Shown: positions 26,597 to 36,241 of the stretch, piece after piece
Layout: each line of letters begins with the position of its first letter
How positions within the stretch are numbered: position 1 is the first letter of the stretch
The notes under the pieces: generated by a model
The model's input: the letters and a program-made list of their open reading frames with translations, nothing else
Databases searched by the model: none
What the model was told of the DNA's origin: nothing
Made by a program: the position numbers and the translations under genes
Origin: Dyella sp. BiH032
Lineage (GTDB): Bacteria; Pseudomonadota; Gammaproteobacteria; Xanthomonadales; Rhodanobacteraceae
Direction: 5' to 3'
Assembly: GCF_031954525.1 (NCBI RefSeq)
Contig: NZ_CP134867.1
Location: 310,001-374,000, forward strand
DNA length: 64,000 bases

Positions 26597-29500
26597 TCAG
26601 GTATTGAGCAGCGTAGTGGTCGCGGACGTTCCGGCTTCGCGCTGCGCGAAGTAGTGGCGCGTCCGCCGGCTGAAGACCGCCCAGCCCGCGTAGCACAGCG
26701 GGAACGCGGGCAGGAGCAGGGACATCAAGCCGCCTTTGCCGGTGAGAAGCATGCCCAGCTGCATGAGCGCCAGCGGACCCAGCGGTAGCGCCAGCAGTGC
26801 GAAAAGCACGAAGCGCGCGCGTCGTTTCTTCCGCAAGGTGGCAAGGGCCGCCCAGCCGAGCAACAGGCCGACGACCAGCAGCCCGACCGGCGCGGCGAGC
26901 GGGATGCCCATCTTCGCCAGCGCATCGGGTTTGACCACATGCACGATCGGCAGGGCCAGCGACAGGAGCAGCAGGGCGCACGCCGCGGCGATGCTGACAC
27001 CAGCCGTCCATTGCAGGCGTCCGGGCATGAGTCCCTTCGCATGGCGGGCCAGGCGATCGTGGTTCCACAGATAGATCGCCGGCGTGCTCAGCAGCGTGAG
27101 CAGCTGCGATACCAGCAGACCGCCGACGATCGCCACGCCCAGCGGCTGGCGCATCTCCGAGCCCACGCCGAAGCCGATCGCCAATGGCAGCGCCGCACCC
27201 ATCGCCACCAGCGTGGTCATGGTGATCGGGCGGAAACGCACCAGGGCTGCCTCGCGGATTGCCGCGGGCGGTGCCAAGCCACGTTCCCGTTGCGCGACCA
27301 GGGCAAAGTCGACCATCAGGATGGCGTTCTTCTTCACGATGCCGATCAGCATCAGGATGGCGATGATCGCCATCAGGGTCAGCTGCATCTGCGTCACCAG
27401 CATGGCCAGGAACGCACCGGCGCCCGCCGCGGGCAGCGTGGAAAGAATGGTCAGCGGATGGCCTAGGCTCTCGTACAGAATGCCGAGCACGATGTACATG
27501 GCGAGTACCGAGGCGAGCAGCAGCACCATGCCGTTCGACTTGGCCTGTTGCAGGCGCTGGTTCTCGCCGGCGAACTCCACGCGCACGCCGGCTGGCAAGC
27601 CCACCGCGATCGCCGCCTGGTTGACCAGGGCGATGCCGCGATCCTGCTGCACCTTGTCTGCCAGGTTGTAGCGGATAGTGGACGCTTCCAGCTGGTTGTG
27701 GTGGCGGATGCGCAGCGGCGCCACGTTGGGTGCGATGTGCGCCACTGCCGACAGCGGAATCATCACGCCCTGCGTGTTGCGCACGCGGATATTGAGCAGC
27801 GCTTCCGGACTCAGCGATTCAGCCGCCGCCGAGGTCAGCACCACCCAGTACTGGTTGATGTCCGAGTAAATCACCGAGACCTGGCGCTGGCCGAACGAGT
27901 TGTAAAGGGCCGAATCGATGGTGCCCAGGCCCAGGTGCAGGCGGCCCGCCGCTTCCCGGTCGACTTTCAGCAACTGCTGCTTGCCGGTGAGGTCGAAGTT
28001 GCTGGTCACATCGCGAAGGTCCTTCAGCGTGCGCATGTAACGCACCATCTTCAGGGTCCAGGGCTGCAGGTCTTCACCGTTGGTGCCGATCAGCTGGAAC
28101 TCGTACTTGCCGCCGCCGTCGCCGCTGCCGCCGCCAAGGAACTGCACCAGACTCAGGGAGACCTTCACGTCGGGCAGCACGTCGTACTGCTTGGAAAGTC
28201 GTTCCATGACCTTCTTGGCGCTCTCGTGCCGGTCGTTCGGCCCATCGCCGCGGGGCTTGAGGTCCACGAACATGCTGCCGGCGTTGCCGACGCCACCGGT
28301 GCCGTCGTTGGCACCCAGCGTGGTCAGCACGTCCAGCACCGCCGGGTCCTTCCGCATGATCTCGGCGGCCTTCTTCGCGCGCTCCGCCATCAGCGTGGGC
28401 GAGATGTTCGCGTCGGCCCGGATGTCGCCCTGGATCATGCCGATGTCTTCCTCGGGCATGAAGTTGCCGCCCGCGGTGGCCACCACGGCAGCGCCGAGCA
28501 GGAAGGTGCAGAGCAGGAGGATGGCCGGCTGCCAGCGCATCAGGCGGCGATGGCGCATCGCGAAGTCCAGCGCGCGCTCGTAGACGTGGTGGATTCGCCG
28601 GTCGAACCGTTCCAGCGCACGCTCCAGGCGCCCGGGCGGACGTGCGCCTTCCTCGTCGTGCCGCTTGAGGAAATAGCCGCACAGCGCCGGGGTCAGGGTG
28701 AGCGAAACCAGGGCGGAAATGATCACCGCCACCGCCAGCGTCACCGAGAACTCGCGCAGGAGCGCGATGATCATGTTGTTGCCGAACAGCAGGGGCGCGA
28801 ACACCGCTACCAGCGACAGCGTGATGGAAATCACCGTGAAACCGATCTCGCGCACGCCGATCAGCGCCGCGGGAAGCGGCGCCTCGCCGTGCTCCATGTG
28901 GCGAACGATGTTCTCGATCACCACGATGGCGTCGTCGACCACGAAGCCGATGCATAGCACCAGCGCGACCAGCGACAAGGTATTGAGGGTGTAGCCGAGG
29001 GCCCACATGGCCACGAAGGCGCCGGCCAGCGAGAGCGGCACGCTCAGCGTCGCGATCAGGGTCGGCCGCAGCTGGCGCAGGAATACCAGCATCACCAGCA
29101 CCACCATCACGATACTGATCAGCAGCGCTACCTGTACCTCGTGCAGCGCCGATTTGGTGGTCTGGGTGAGGTCGAAGATCGGCGTGATCTGTACGTCCGC
29201 CGGCATCCACTGGCGGAACTCGGGCAGGCGCTTGCGGATTTCCTCCACCGTGGCCACGGCATTGGCTTCGGCGCGCTTGCTGATCTGCATCGCCACCGTG
29301 TTCTGATCGTTGAACCAGGCCGCCTGATAGATGTCCTGCTGGCCGCTGGTGACCCTCGCCACGTCGGACAGGCGCACGGGCGTGCCGTTCTTCACCGAGA
29401 TCAGCAGCTGGCCGAATTCCTCCGGCGAGTGCAGCGAGTCGTTGGCGATCAGCGTGGTCTGGGTGCGCCCGTCGCTCAGGATGCCTTGCGGCGCGGTCAC

Positions 29501-30136
29501 GTTCGCGGCGATCAGCGCGTTGCTGACGTCGTCCGCGCTGAGCTTCTTCGCCGCCAGCGCATTGGTATCCAGCTCCACGCGCACCGCATGGGGCGTGCCG
29601 CCGAAGACCTGCACCTGCGCTACCCCGGGAATCTGCGCGACGGCCGGCTTGAGCAGCGTGTCGGTGAGGTCGTAGAGCTTGTCCGACGGCAGGCTGGTGG
29701 AGGTCAGCGAGACCAGCAGGATCGGAATCTGCGATGTGTCGAACTTGAAGTATTGGGGTGGTGAAGGCATGCCCGAGGGCAGATCGACCTGGGCTGCATT
29801 GATCGCCGCCTGCACGTCTCGCGCGGCTTTGTCGGCGGTACGCCCAAAGTTGAAGCGAACCTGCACCGTTGCCGAGCCTTCGCTGGCATTGCCGTACATC
29901 TCCTCGACCCCCGGGATCCGCCCCAGGTGCCGCTCCAGCGGAGCCAGCACGGTGTTGGCCATGGTCTGTGCGCTGGCGCCGGGCATGGAGGCCACCACGA
30001 ACACGCCGGGGAACTCGAGGGACGGCAGCGCCGCGACGCCGAGCAGGCGATAGGCGAACAGGCCCGCGAGCAGCAGGCCCAGCCCGAGCAGCGACGTACC
30101 GACAGGGCGGCGAATCAGCGGCGCAAAGATATTCAC
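26597..30136 (-). CDS. RND efflux permease (MdtB/MuxB-like) with C-terminal extension
   Basis: A 1179-residue inner-membrane transporter of the HAE-1 RND family. It has 12 core helices, two large periplasmic loops, the proton-relay aspartates in TM4 (GFVVDDAIVVIEN) and the TM10 lysine region (GIVKKNAILMVDFAL). The GTG at 30136 starts NIFAPLIRRPVGTSLL, as in its partner. Normal family length is 1030-1050; here about 144 extra residues (27031 down to 26600) add roughly four hydrophobic segments. It pairs with the permease encoded upstream, as MdtB/MdtC or MuxB/MuxC do, but no adaptor or outer-membrane gene is adjacent. Confidence 0.93.
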   Translation of the reverse strand: MNIFAPLIRRPVGTSLLGLGLLLAGLFAYRLLGVAALPSLEFPGVFVVASMPGASAQTMANTVLAPLERHLGRIPGVEEMYGNASEGSATVQVRFNFGRTADKAARDVQAAINAAQVDLPSGMPSPPQYFKFDTSQIPILLVSLTSTSLPSDKLYDLTDTLLKPAVAQIPGVAQVQVFGGTPHAVRVELDTNALAAKKLSADDVSNALIAANVTAPQGILSDGRTQTTLIANDSLHSPEEFGQLLISVKNGTPVRLSDVARVTSGQQDIYQAAWFNDQNTVAMQISKRAEANAVATVEEIRKRLPEFRQWMPADVQITPIFDLTQTTKSALHEVQVALLISIVMVVLVMLVFLRQLRPTLIATLSVPLSLAGAFVAMWALGYTLNTLSLVALVLCIGFVVDDAIVVIENIVRHMEHGEAPLPAALIGVREIGFTVISITLSLVAVFAPLLFGNNMIIALLREFSVTLAVAVIISALVSLTLTPALCGYFLKRHDEEGARPPGRLERALERFDRRIHHVYERALDFAMRHRRLMRWQPAILLLCTFLLGAAVVATAGGNFMPEEDIGMIQGDIRADANISPTLMAERAKKAAEIMRKDPAVLDVLTTLGANDGTGGVGNAGSMFVDLKPRGDGPNDRHESAKKVMERLSKQYDVLPDVKVSLSLVQFLGGGSGDGGGKYEFQLIGTNGEDLQPWTLKMVRYMRTLKDLRDVTSNFDLTGKQQLLKVDREAAGRLHLGLGTIDSALYNSFGQRQVSVIYSDINQYWVVLTSAAAESLSPEALLNIRVRNTQGVMIPLSAVAHIAPNVAPLRIRHHNQLEASTIRYNLADKVQQDRGIALVNQAAIAVGLPAGVRVEFAGENQRLQQAKSNGMVLLLASVLAMYIVLGILYESLGHPLTILSTLPAAGAGAFLAMLVTQMQLTLMAIIAILMLIGIVKKNAILMVDFALVAQRERGLAPPAAIREAALVRFRPITMTTLVAMGAALPLAIGFGVGSEMRQPLGVAIVGGLLVSQLLTLLSTPAIYLWNHDRLARHAKGLMPGRLQWTAGVSIAAACALLLLSLALPIVHVVKPDALAKMGIPLAAPVGLLVVGLLLGWAALATLRKKRRARFVLFALLALPLGPLALMQLGMLLTGKGGLMSLLLPAFPLCYAGWAVFSRRTRHYFAQREAGTSATTTLLNT

Positions 30137-30335
30137 TTGGCTTCCGTACCGAAAATTCGTAACGCGCGTCCGCCTGCAGGGCATCGCGGCGCGCGCTGGG
30201 GGAAACCGGCGCGCAGGGCGCCGGAGGTGGAGGCAATCATATCGGCTATATGCCCACGCCAGCCCGCCTCACGGATGTGCCTTAAGTCCGGCCCTGTCGA
30301 AAGGCACGGGGCGGCCGCCGAGGCGGCCGGAACCG

Positions 30336-33300
30336 TCAGGCTGTCTGACCAGTCGCCTTGAGGGCACGCTTGGCCTCGCGCCGGGCCTTGCGCGCCGCCT
30401 TCCGTTCCTTGCGGTCGTGGTTCCACAGGTAGATCGCCGGCGTACTCAGCAGCGTGAGCAGCTGCGACACCAGCAGGCCGCCCACGATCGCCACGCCCAG
30501 CGGTTGGCGCGTCTCCGCGCCGATGCCGAAGCCGATCGCCAGCGGCAGCGCGGCGCCGATCGCCACCAGGGTGGTCATGGTGATCGGGCGGAAGCGCACC
30601 AGGGCCGCCTCGCGGATCGCCTCCGGCGCCGGCAGGCCGTGCTCGCGCTGGCGCACCAGGGCGAAGTCCACCATCAGGATCGCGTTCTTCTTCACGATGC
30701 CGATCAGCATCAGGATCGCGATCACGCCGATCAGCGACATCGGCGTATGCGTCACTAGCATCGCCAGGAATGCACCGGCACCTGCGGCCGGCAGCGTGGA
30801 AAGGATCGTCAGCGGCTGACCGAGGCTCTCGTAGAGAATGCCCAGCACGATATACATCGCTAGGATCGAGCCGATCAGCAGCAGCAACGAGTTGTCCTTG
30901 CTCTCTTGCAGCTGCTGGTTCTCGCCGGTGTAGCCGATCTTCACGCCGGCCGGGAGGCGGGCGTCGGCCACGAGCTGATCGATCAGCTGCATGCCCTTGT
31001 CACGCGGGAAATTGGGCGGAAGGTTGTAGTAGATCTGCACCGCTTCCATCTGGTTGTAGTGGTTGACGATGGACGGCGTGACGTTCGGTTCGATCTTCGC
31101 CACCGCCGACAACGGCACCATGCCGCCGCGTGCGTTGCGCACGTAGGTGTTGAGCAGCGTGTCGGGCGTGAGCGTGTGTTCGGCACTCGATGTCAGCACC
31201 ACCCAGTACTGGTTGATGTCCGAATAGATGATCGATACCTGGTTCTGGCCGAAGGCGTTGTACAGCGCCGCGTCGACCATGCCCATGCTCACGTTCAGGC
31301 GGCTGGCTGCCTGGCGGTCCACCCTGAGCATCTGCTGCTTATCGATGTTGTCGTAGTCGCTGCTGACGTCGCGGAACTCCGGGCGCGCCTTCATCAGCTT
31401 GGTCACCTTGTAGACCCACGGCTGCAGATCGATGGTGCTGGCGCTGACCAGCTGGAAGCTCTCGGCGCCCTGCCCGCCGCCACCGCCGCCGCCGTTGAAG
31501 AAACTCAGCGAGCTGAGCGATACCTGCACTTCCGGCAGTACCTCGTATTGCTTGCGCAGGCGCTCGACGACCTTGTCGATGTGTTCCGGGCGCTCGCCCG
31601 GGCCGTTGCCCTTCGGCTTGAGGTCGACGTACATCACCGACTGGTTGCCCACCGCACCGCCCGCGTTGTCGGCACCCAGGAAGGTGGTGACGTCGAGCAC
31701 CGCCGGGTCCTTCAGCATGATTTCGGCGGCCTTCTGCGCACGCAGCGCCATCAGCGAGGGGGAGATATTGGTATCGGCGCGCACCATGGCGCGGATCAGG
31801 CCGATGTCTTCCTTCGGCATGAAGTTGAAGCCCGCCGTCTTGACCACCGCCATTGCCAGCGCCACGGTCAGCCCCAGCAGGATCAGCGGTTGCCAGCGCA
31901 TCAGCCGGCGATGGTGCATCGCCCAGTCCAGCGCGCGCTCATAGACCCGCTGCATGCCGCGGTCGAAGCGTTCGACCGCGCGCTCGATCCGGCCGGGCTC
32001 GCGTGGCCCGTTATCCTGCTTGAGCATCCAGCCGCACAGCGCGGGCGTCACGGTCAGCGAGATCACCGCCGAGATGACTACCGCGGCGGTGAGCGTCACC
32101 GAGAACTCGCGCATGATCACCGTGAACTGGCTGTTGCCGAACAGCAGCGGCACGAACACCGCGACCAGCGAAAGGGTGATCGAAACCACGGTGAAGCCGA
32201 TCTCGCGCACGCCCAGCAATGAAGCCGGCAAAGCCTGCTCGCCGTGTTCCATGTGCCGCACGATGTTTTCGATCACCACAATGGCATCATCGACCACGAA
32301 GCCGATGCACAGCACCAGCGCCACCAGCGACAGCGTGTTGAGGGTATAGCCGAGCGACCACATCACCACGAAGGCGCCGGCCAGCGACAGGGGCACGCTG
32401 ATCATGGCGATCAGCATCGGTCGCACCCGGCGCAGGAACACCAGCATCACCACCGCCACCAGCAGGATGCTGAGCAACAGGGCGATTTCCACCTCGTGCA
32501 GGGCCGAGCGCGTGGTCTGGGTGAGATCGAAGATGGGGGTGATCTGCAGGTCCGCCGGCAGCCAGGAGCGCATTTCCGGCAACTTGGCGCGCACGGCGTC
32601 GGCGGTCGCCACCGCATTGGCCTCCGGGCGCTTGCTCACGCGGATGGTCACCGAGCGCATGCCGTTGAACCAGGCGGCCTGGTACTCGTCCTGCTGGCCG
32701 CTGTAGACCTTGGCGACATCCGACAGCCGCACCGGCGTGCCATTGCGCATGGCGATCAGCAGCTGGCCGAATTCCTTCGGGTCGTGCAACGCGTCGGTAG
32801 CGGTCACCGTCATCTGCGTCAGGCCGTCGGTCAGCGTGCCCTGCGGCGAGGTCACATTGGCCGCGCGCAGGGCATTGCGCACGTCGTTGCCCGAGAGACC
32901 CATCGCCGCCAACTGCGCGTTGTTGAGCTCGACACGCACGGCTTTCGGTCGCCCGCCCATGATCCGCACCTGGGCGACGCCCGGCACCTGCGACAGGACC
33001 GGCTTGATCAGCGTGTCGGCCATGTCGAAGAGCTTGTCCGGAGTCTGCGTGCGCGAGGTCATCGACAGCAGCAGCACCGGCATCTGCGAATTGTTGAATT
33101 TGAAGTAGCGCGGCGGGATGGTCATGCTCGACGGCAGGTCGACCTGGGCCGCATTGATCGCCGCCTGCACGTCGCGCGCCAGCTTGTCGGTGGACTTGCC
33201 CGGCTCGAATAGCAGGATTACGGAGCTCGAGCCGTCGTTGCTCTCCGAGCTCATCTCCTTGATGCCCGGGATCCTGCCCAAATGCCGCTCGAGCGGTGCG

Positions 33301-33491
33301 GCCACGGTGGACGCCATGGTCTGGGCGCTGGCGCCGGGTACTTCCGCATACACCGACATGCCCGGGAATTCGAGCGCGGGCAGGGCCGCCACGCCGATCA
33401 GGATGTAGGTCCAGATACCGGCCAGCGCCAATCCCAGCGCGAGCAGCGACGTGCCCACCGGGCGGCGGATCATTGGAGCGAAGATGTTCAC
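30336..33491 (-). CDS. RND efflux permease (MdtC/MuxC-like)
   Basis: A 1051-residue RND transporter of normal length, starting at GTG 33491 with NIFAPMIRRPVGTSLLALG. Diagnostic parts are the TM4 pair in GFVVDDAIVVIENIV, the Gly-rich loop of the periplasmic domain (FFNGGGGGGGQGAESFQLV) and GIVKKNAILMVDFAL in TM10. It probably forms a heterotrimer with the permease encoded 199 bases downstream on the same strand. MdtBC-type pumps export bile salts, novobiocin and other amphiphiles. The usual mdtA adaptor gene should precede it, yet btuB lies there instead. Confidence 0.94.
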   Translation of the reverse strand: MNIFAPMIRRPVGTSLLALGLALAGIWTYILIGVAALPALEFPGMSVYAEVPGASAQTMASTVAAPLERHLGRIPGIKEMSSESNDGSSSVILLFEPGKSTDKLARDVQAAINAAQVDLPSSMTIPPRYFKFNNSQMPVLLLSMTSRTQTPDKLFDMADTLIKPVLSQVPGVAQVRIMGGRPKAVRVELNNAQLAAMGLSGNDVRNALRAANVTSPQGTLTDGLTQMTVTATDALHDPKEFGQLLIAMRNGTPVRLSDVAKVYSGQQDEYQAAWFNGMRSVTIRVSKRPEANAVATADAVRAKLPEMRSWLPADLQITPIFDLTQTTRSALHEVEIALLLSILLVAVVMLVFLRRVRPMLIAMISVPLSLAGAFVVMWSLGYTLNTLSLVALVLCIGFVVDDAIVVIENIVRHMEHGEQALPASLLGVREIGFTVVSITLSLVAVFVPLLFGNSQFTVIMREFSVTLTAAVVISAVISLTVTPALCGWMLKQDNGPREPGRIERAVERFDRGMQRVYERALDWAMHHRRLMRWQPLILLGLTVALAMAVVKTAGFNFMPKEDIGLIRAMVRADTNISPSLMALRAQKAAEIMLKDPAVLDVTTFLGADNAGGAVGNQSVMYVDLKPKGNGPGERPEHIDKVVERLRKQYEVLPEVQVSLSSLSFFNGGGGGGGQGAESFQLVSASTIDLQPWVYKVTKLMKARPEFRDVSSDYDNIDKQQMLRVDRQAASRLNVSMGMVDAALYNAFGQNQVSIIYSDINQYWVVLTSSAEHTLTPDTLLNTYVRNARGGMVPLSAVAKIEPNVTPSIVNHYNQMEAVQIYYNLPPNFPRDKGMQLIDQLVADARLPAGVKIGYTGENQQLQESKDNSLLLLIGSILAMYIVLGILYESLGQPLTILSTLPAAGAGAFLAMLVTHTPMSLIGVIAILMLIGIVKKNAILMVDFALVRQREHGLPAPEAIREAALVRFRPITMTTLVAIGAALPLAIGFGIGAETRQPLGVAIVGGLLVSQLLTLLSTPAIYLWNHDRKERKAARKARREAKRALKATGQTA

Positions 33492-33690
33492 GAGTTCCCC
33501 GGGCCGCGCCTCCTGGCGCGCTCCGGGGCGGACTGTATGCCGGGAGCCGGCATTTGGGATGTGCCTGAAGTTCGGCCCGTCCTTAGGCCTTGGGTTGGGA
33601 TGAGCCGAAGGCGGATCCCAATATCGTCATTTTCGTCTGCCCGGCAGCGTCGGGGTTCGCTTGCGCTCACCCCAGCCTGCACCGCGCGGT

Positions 33691-35568
33691 TCAGCGTGCC
33701 GGGCTGTAGCGCACGGTCAGGTACGCCGTGCGGCCCAGCTGGTTGTAGAAGCGGACGGTCTCGTAGCGATGGTCGAACACATTGGCCACGCGCCCCTGCA
33801 AGGTCCAGCCCGGCAGGAAGTTCCAGCTGGCGCGCAGGTCCACCGTGGCATAGCCGCCCAGGCGCTGCAGGTTGGCCGCGTCGTCGTAGCGATAGCCCTG
33901 GCCATTGACCGTGCCGCCGACGCTGAAGGCGCCGAGGTCGCGGTCCAGGTCGATGCGTGCGATGCGCTCGGGGCGGCGCGCCAGCAGGTTGCCACGCTCG
34001 GCGTCGTCGCCGCGGTTCTCCGGCTGCTGGAAGGTCAGGTAGCCGCGCAGGTGCCAGCCGTCCAGGTCGGCGCCGAGCTGGCCTTCGATGCCGCGGATGC
34101 GGGCCTTGGCGACGTTGATCGGCACGAAGAAGGCGTCGTAGCCGATCAGGTCGTCGATCTTCGTCTGGTAGGCATTGACCGCCCAGTTCCACGCGCCGGG
34201 GCGCGCCGAGACGCCAATCTCCGCGGTCCGCGATTTCTCCGGCTTGAGGTCCGGGTTGGCGGTGGCGAAGCCGAATACCGGCGGGAAATACAGATCGTTG
34301 AACGTCGGCGCATGGAACGCGGTGCCATACGAGGCGGTGAGCTTCACACCGTTGTCGAAGCCGTAACCATAGGCTGCCGCGCCGGTGTTGTGATTGCCAA
34401 ACTGCTGGTTGTGATCGTGGCGTGCGGAGAGCTGCAGTTCGTGCGGACCGAACTGGCCCTGGTAGAGCGCGAACACGCCGGTGTTGTCGCGCTTGGTGCG
34501 CACGTAGCCGGTGTCGCTGTCCACGTGCTCCTGCTGGTAATCCACGCCGGCACTGAGCAGCTGGCCGGGGGCGAGCGTCACCTCGTTCTGCCAGGAAGCC
34601 TGGTTGCGGCGCGAATAGAGGTTGCCTTCGCGCAGCATGTCCGCGCCCAGGTCCGCTCGATTCAGGTAGTTGTCGGCGCGGTCGAGGTTCTGGCCGGCGC
34701 TCAGGCTCATCTTCCACGCCTCCAGCACGGCGAAGCGCAGATTCACGCCGGCGACCTGCTGCGAGCGACGGGTGTAGTTCTGGAAATCGCCGTCGTACTC
34801 GATGTCGCCCTTGCTCTTGAGCAGGCTGGCCGACAGTTCGGTGCCGTTATCCCAGCGATAACCGCCGCTGAGAGCGCCGTTGTAAGTGCGGTAGCCGTCG
34901 TCATCGGGCTCGTTCGTGAAGCAGCCGCCCACGCCGGCCGCCGCCGCGCGGCAGGCATTGATGCCGCGCGTGTACTGGCCGCCTACGCTGGCGTTGAACC
35001 AGGCATGGCGCGATCCGCCGGAAAGGCCGAACTGTCCATCCGCCAGGCGATGGCTGCCCACGCCCAGGGTCACGGACGGCGTGAGGCTTTCGCCGGGCTG
35101 GCCGTGGCGGGTGAAGATCTGGATGACACCGCCGATCGCGTCGGAGCCGTACAGGCTGGAACGCGGCCCGCGCACGATCTCGATACGATCGATCTGTTCC
35201 ACTGGCAGCTGCTCGAATGCCGGAATGCCCGCACCCACGGTGCCGATGCGCACGCCATCGACCAGTACCAGCGTGTGCGAGGAATTCGTTCCACGCATGA
35301 ACAGCGACGTCTGCTGGCCCAGGCCGCCGGCATTGCCGAAAGCCACGCCCGGCAGGCCCGACAGCAAGTCCTGCACGGATTGCGGCTGCAGGCGTTCGAT
35401 GTCGGCGCGCGTGATCACGGTGACCGGCGCAAGCGTCTCGTCGATGGGCGTGGCAGTGCGCGTGGCGGTGACCACCACGGTGGGCAGTTGGCCCGCGTCG
35501 TTCTGGTCGGCGGCGTGGGCCGCGGCCATGCAGGACAGCAGGGACATGGCCAGCAGGTGCTTCTTCAT
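33691..35568 (-). CDS. btuB: TonB-dependent vitamin B12 receptor BtuB
   Basis: A 625-residue outer-membrane receptor for cobalamin. A signal peptide (MKKHLLAMSLLSCMAAAHA) precedes the TonB box region (LPTVVVTATRT), the plug (ITRADIERLQPQSVQDLLSG, VEQIDRIEIVRGPRSSLYGS) and a 22-strand barrel. The length equals that of E. coli BtuB (614). Assignment to B12 rests on similarity plus the cobalamin riboswitch directly upstream. GGGGAAAAG is the ribosome site. Odd: the chain ends YLTVRYSPAR without the usual terminal Phe. It is followed at 199 bases by the RND pair, which may or may not be on the same transcript. Confidence 0.93.
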   Translation of the reverse strand: MKKHLLAMSLLSCMAAAHAADQNDAGQLPTVVVTATRTATPIDETLAPVTVITRADIERLQPQSVQDLLSGLPGVAFGNAGGLGQQTSLFMRGTNSSHTLVLVDGVRIGTVGAGIPAFEQLPVEQIDRIEIVRGPRSSLYGSDAIGGVIQIFTRHGQPGESLTPSVTLGVGSHRLADGQFGLSGGSRHAWFNASVGGQYTRGINACRAAAAGVGGCFTNEPDDDGYRTYNGALSGGYRWDNGTELSASLLKSKGDIEYDGDFQNYTRRSQQVAGVNLRFAVLEAWKMSLSAGQNLDRADNYLNRADLGADMLREGNLYSRRNQASWQNEVTLAPGQLLSAGVDYQQEHVDSDTGYVRTKRDNTGVFALYQGQFGPHELQLSARHDHNQQFGNHNTGAAAYGYGFDNGVKLTASYGTAFHAPTFNDLYFPPVFGFATANPDLKPEKSRTAEIGVSARPGAWNWAVNAYQTKIDDLIGYDAFFVPINVAKARIRGIEGQLGADLDGWHLRGYLTFQQPENRGDDAERGNLLARRPERIARIDLDRDLGAFSVGGTVNGQGYRYDDAANLQRLGGYATVDLRASWNFLPGWTLQGRVANVFDHRYETVRFYNQLGRTAYLTVRYSPAR

Positions 35569-35711
35569 GGATCGCTTTTCCCCGGCCGCGCCACTCGCAC
35601 GGCCCTAGAGTTCATAAGCCCGGCAAGACAGGGAGGAAAAGGAACGACGGCAGGCGAACGGGCGCCGACACGTGGTCCGGCTTCGCCCTCCGCGAGCCAC
35701 CAGGTAGATAT

Positions 35712-35873
35712 TCGGGCCGGTCTCCGGGCTGGCGAGTGCGCGTGGACCGCGCGATCCCCGGTGGCCTTCCCATGCCCGAAGGCACAGTGGCGCGTCACCG
35801 CGGTTGGAACGCTCGCTTACCGTTGCGGGGGCAGCGCCGGCCTTGCCTGAAGGCGCACCGGCTTCCCGTTTCA
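35712..35873 (-). ncRNA. Cobalamin riboswitch upstream of btuB
   Basis: Read on the minus strand, the region has all cobalamin-riboswitch signatures in order: GGGAAGCCGGTG (35867 down to 35856), CCGCAACGGTA (35828-35818), the B12 box GCCACTG (35791-35785), GGGAAGGCC, and the closing CCGGAGACCGGCC near 35716. It lies about 145 bases before the btuB ATG. Binding of adenosylcobalamin or a related cobamide should lower btuB expression. The exact ends are approximate. Confidence 0.95.
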
Positions 35874-36241
35874 TCCCTTGGCCTGACGGCGGTGGGACAC
35901 CCGAACGAACGCAACTTTAACGTGGAGGGCTTTGCACTGGCAATGCGGAACGCTGCGCGGCGCGTTGATTCACGCTCGAACGGTGCGGTCTTTATGCAGT
36001 GCTGTGTAATTCCAGCGAGTCGCGCGAGGCACTTCGGGATGCCCGAGAAATGCGATGTTCGAGCGCGGGGGCATAGCTGATGGCCATCCCGGTGGAAAGT
36101 CGTGTTGCCATCGATCCTGGCCGCTTCGACATGATGGGGTTTAACGATCGCGATTTGCCGCGCGCTTACCATCCCATGGTCCGGATATACGTATCCGGGC
36201 GCGGTACTGAGTTGCCACATTCATCACAAGGAGTGTTTGCC
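35874..36241. other. Intergenic region between btuB riboswitch and small secreted protein
   Basis: About 370 bases that must hold the btuB promoter (minus strand) and the promoter of the gene at 36242 (plus strand). GC content is lower than in neighbouring genes. No convincing ORF or structured RNA was seen; a frame open upstream of 36242 has no recognisable similarity. Confidence 0.4.
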
